In this document: piece by piece, positions 4,791 to 6,058 of the stretch
Layout: each line of letters opens with the position of its first letter
Position numbering within the stretch: the stretch's first letter is position 1
Source: Giesbergeria sp.
Lineage (GTDB): Bacteria; Pseudomonadota; Gammaproteobacteria; Burkholderiales; Burkholderiaceae_C
Reading direction: 5' to 3'
Assembly (NCBI GenBank): GCA_017998735.1
Contig: JAGOCN010000119.1
Span: 1 to 6,058, forward strand
Length of the DNA: 6,058 bases
The notes under the pieces: generated by a model
The model's input: the letters and a program-made list of their open reading frames with translations, nothing else
What the model was told of the DNA's origin: nothing
Database searches by the model: none
Translations under genes and position numbers: made by a program

Positions 4791-6039
4791 CCTAACTTTT
4801 GATGCCATCGTGATCGGTGCCGGCGCAGCCGGCCTGTTCTGCGCTGCGCAGGCCGGCCAGCGCGGCCTGCGCGTGCTGCTGATTGACCACGCCGAGAAGG
4901 TGGCGGAAAAAATCCGCATCTCGGGCGGCGGGCGCTGCAATTTCACCAACCGCGACATCGACCCGCGCGCGCCGCACAAGCACTTTGTCGGCCAGAACCC
5001 GCAGTTTTGCCGCTCTGCGCTGTCGCGCTACACGCCGCAGGACTTCATTGCGCTGTTGGACAAGCACCGCATTGCCCACCACGAAAAGCACAAAGGCCAG
5101 CTGTTTGCCGACCGCTCGGCCGAAGACATCATTGCCATGCTGCTGGCCGAATGCGCTGCCGGCGGCGTGGTGCGCAGGCAGCCATGCAGTGTCAAAAAAG
5201 TGGTGTTTCTGGCCTCCAGCGCAGACGGGGCCAGCGCTGGCAGCTACCAAATTGATACTGACCGGGGCCAAGTCAGCGCGCCCAGCCTGGTGGTGGCCAC
5301 CGGCGGGCTGTCGATTCCGAAGATTGGCGCGACCGATTTTGGCTACCGGCTGGCGCAGCAGTTTGGCGTGCCGATGGTGGAGCGCAGCCCCGGCCTGGTG
5401 CCGCTCACCTTTGATGGCGCCGGCTGGGCGCCGTATGCGCAGCTCTCCGGGCTGGCGCTGCCGGTGCAGATCAGCACCGGCGCCAAGAAAGAGCGCACCG
5501 CTTTTGATGAAGACCTGCTGTTCACGCACCGCGGGTTGTCCGGCCCGGCGGTGCTGCAAATCTCCAGCTACTGGCAGCCCGGCACGCCGCTGCAGGTCAA
5601 CCTGGCGCCCGGCGTGGAGCTGCCCGCCGCGCTGGCGCAGGCCAAGCAGCGCTCCAAAAAACAGCTGGCCAACGAACTGGCCCTGCTGGTGCCCGGCCGC
5701 CTGGCCGATGCCTGGGCCGCGCAGGACGCCGACTGGCAGCGCCCGGTGGCAGAAGCGTCGGACAAAGCCCTGGCGCGGCTGGCCGAACGGCTGGCGCGCT
5801 GGGAGCTGACGCCCACCGGCACCGAGGGCTACAAAAAGGCCGAGGTCACGCTCGGCGGCATCGACACGCGGGCGCTGTCGCAGCAGAGCATGGAATGCCG
5901 CATGCAAAGCGGCCTGTATTTCATTGGCGAGGTGGTGGACGTGACCGGCTGGCTGGGCGGCTACAACTTCCAGTGGGCCTGGGCCAGCGCCCATGCCTGC
6001 GCGCAGGCGCTGCCCGGCGCTGCGGGCACCGGCACTTGA
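4786..6039 (+). CDS. HI0933/YhiN-type FAD-dependent oxidoreductase
   Basis: A 417-residue cytoplasmic flavoprotein, full length for the HI0933-like (YhiN, BaiN-related) family. The FAD Rossmann motif is GAGAAG (11-16) after strand DAIVI; the family signature GGGRCNFTN is at 47-55; TGGLSIPKIG (172-181), followed by DFGYRLAQQFG, marks the second nucleotide-binding part; the C-terminal signature GEVVDVTGWLGGYNFQWAWASA starts at 381. The natural substrate of most members is unknown, so no reaction is assigned. The start is unusual: no ATG is possible without losing the Rossmann strand, and the TTG at 4786 has GGAG six bases upstream, both within a dispersed repeat. Residues about 136-157 (ending ASAGSYQIDTD) are encoded by an inverted copy of the same repeat, in a loop region just before the conserved LVVATGG strand. 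It lies 93 bp after ybiB on the same strand and may be cotranscribed. Confidence 0.93.
   Translation: MTLTFDAIVIGAGAAGLFCAAQAGQRGLRVLLIDHAEKVAEKIRISGGGRCNFTNRDIDPRAPHKHFVGQNPQFCRSALSRYTPQDFIALLDKHRIAHHEKHKGQLFADRSAEDIIAMLLAECAAGGVVRRQPCSVKKVVFLASSADGASAGSYQIDTDRGQVSAPSLVVATGGLSIPKIGATDFGYRLAQQFGVPMVERSPGLVPLTFDGAGWAPYAQLSGLALPVQISTGAKKERTAFDEDLLFTHRGLSGPAVLQISSYWQPGTPLQVNLAPGVELPAALAQAKQRSKKQLANELALLVPGRLADAWAAQDADWQRPVAEASDKALARLAERLARWELTPTGTEGYKKAEVTLGGIDTRALSQQSMECRMQSGLYFIGEVVDVTGWLGGYNFQWAWASAHACAQALPGAAGTGT
5191..5257 (-). repeat. Dispersed repeat copy inside the flavoprotein gene (inverted)
   Basis: On the minus strand this reads TAGCTGC (5246-5240), two bases, GCGC (5237-5234), eleven bases, GCGCTGGAG (5222-5214), identical in words and spacing to the intergenic copy at 4747-4779. 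A GTCAAAA at 5191-5197 may match the GTTTTGAC end, at a longer distance. The reading frame of the gene stays open across it. The core is 5214-5246; the outer limits are uncertain. Confidence 0.6.
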
Positions 6040-6058
6040 TGGCGCAGGGCGGCCCGCT

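Noticed and set aside
4792..5994. A 400-codon open frame on the minus strand opposite the flavoprotein gene
   Set aside because: The plus-strand frame carries all family signatures; the antisense frame is composition-driven and has no recognisable motif.

Overview
The window is about 6 kb of GC-rich DNA that looks like a beta-proteobacterial chromosome, most likely Burkholderiales and probably Comamonadaceae. The grounds are strong G/C bias at third codon positions, a YbiB-type protein of the form usual in that group, a hopanoid-type squalene synthase, and three related copies of a short dispersed repeat that I associate, from memory only, with Comamonadaceae genomes. It reads as ordinary housekeeping and accessory chromosome. 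I see no phage, plasmid, transposase, tRNA or rRNA, and no complete new system.

Layout, left to right. (1) 1-1064, minus: a lipoprotein periplasmic adaptor (membrane fusion protein) of an RND-type efflux pump, cut by the left window edge. (2) 1065-1268: a divergent intergenic region holding a solitary sequence very like a type I-C CRISPR repeat, directly against the adaptor start codon, and a weaker repeat-like motif 60 bp away. (3) 1269-2228, plus: HpnC, hydroxysqualene synthase. (4) 2276-2722, minus: a two-CBS-domain protein, convergent with hpnC. (5) 2723-2884: a regulatory stretch with a strong minus-strand intrinsic terminator, a perfect TTGACA box and two inverted repeats. (6) 2885-3583, minus: a DUF937 protein with a glycine-rich middle and a C-terminal EF-hand-like loop. 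(7) 3584-3774: a divergent intergenic region with a GC hairpin plus A/T tract and four tandem copies of a 9-bp unit. (8) 3775-4692, plus: YbiB/TrpD2-like protein. (9) 4786-6039, plus: HI0933/YhiN-type flavoprotein, which appears to take both its Shine-Dalgarno sequence and its TTG start codon from a copy of the dispersed repeat. The last 19 bases hold nothing recognisable.

The genes do not form one pathway. The adaptor and hpnC are divergent; hpnC is not followed by hpnD or hpnE here; ybiB and the flavoprotein gene could share a transcript (93 bp apart, same strand). The most interesting signals are non-coding: the dispersed repeat, with one intergenic copy supplying translation signals and two copies apparently read in frame inside genes; the CRISPR-like solo repeat; and the promoter/terminator arrangement in front of the CBS-domain gene.
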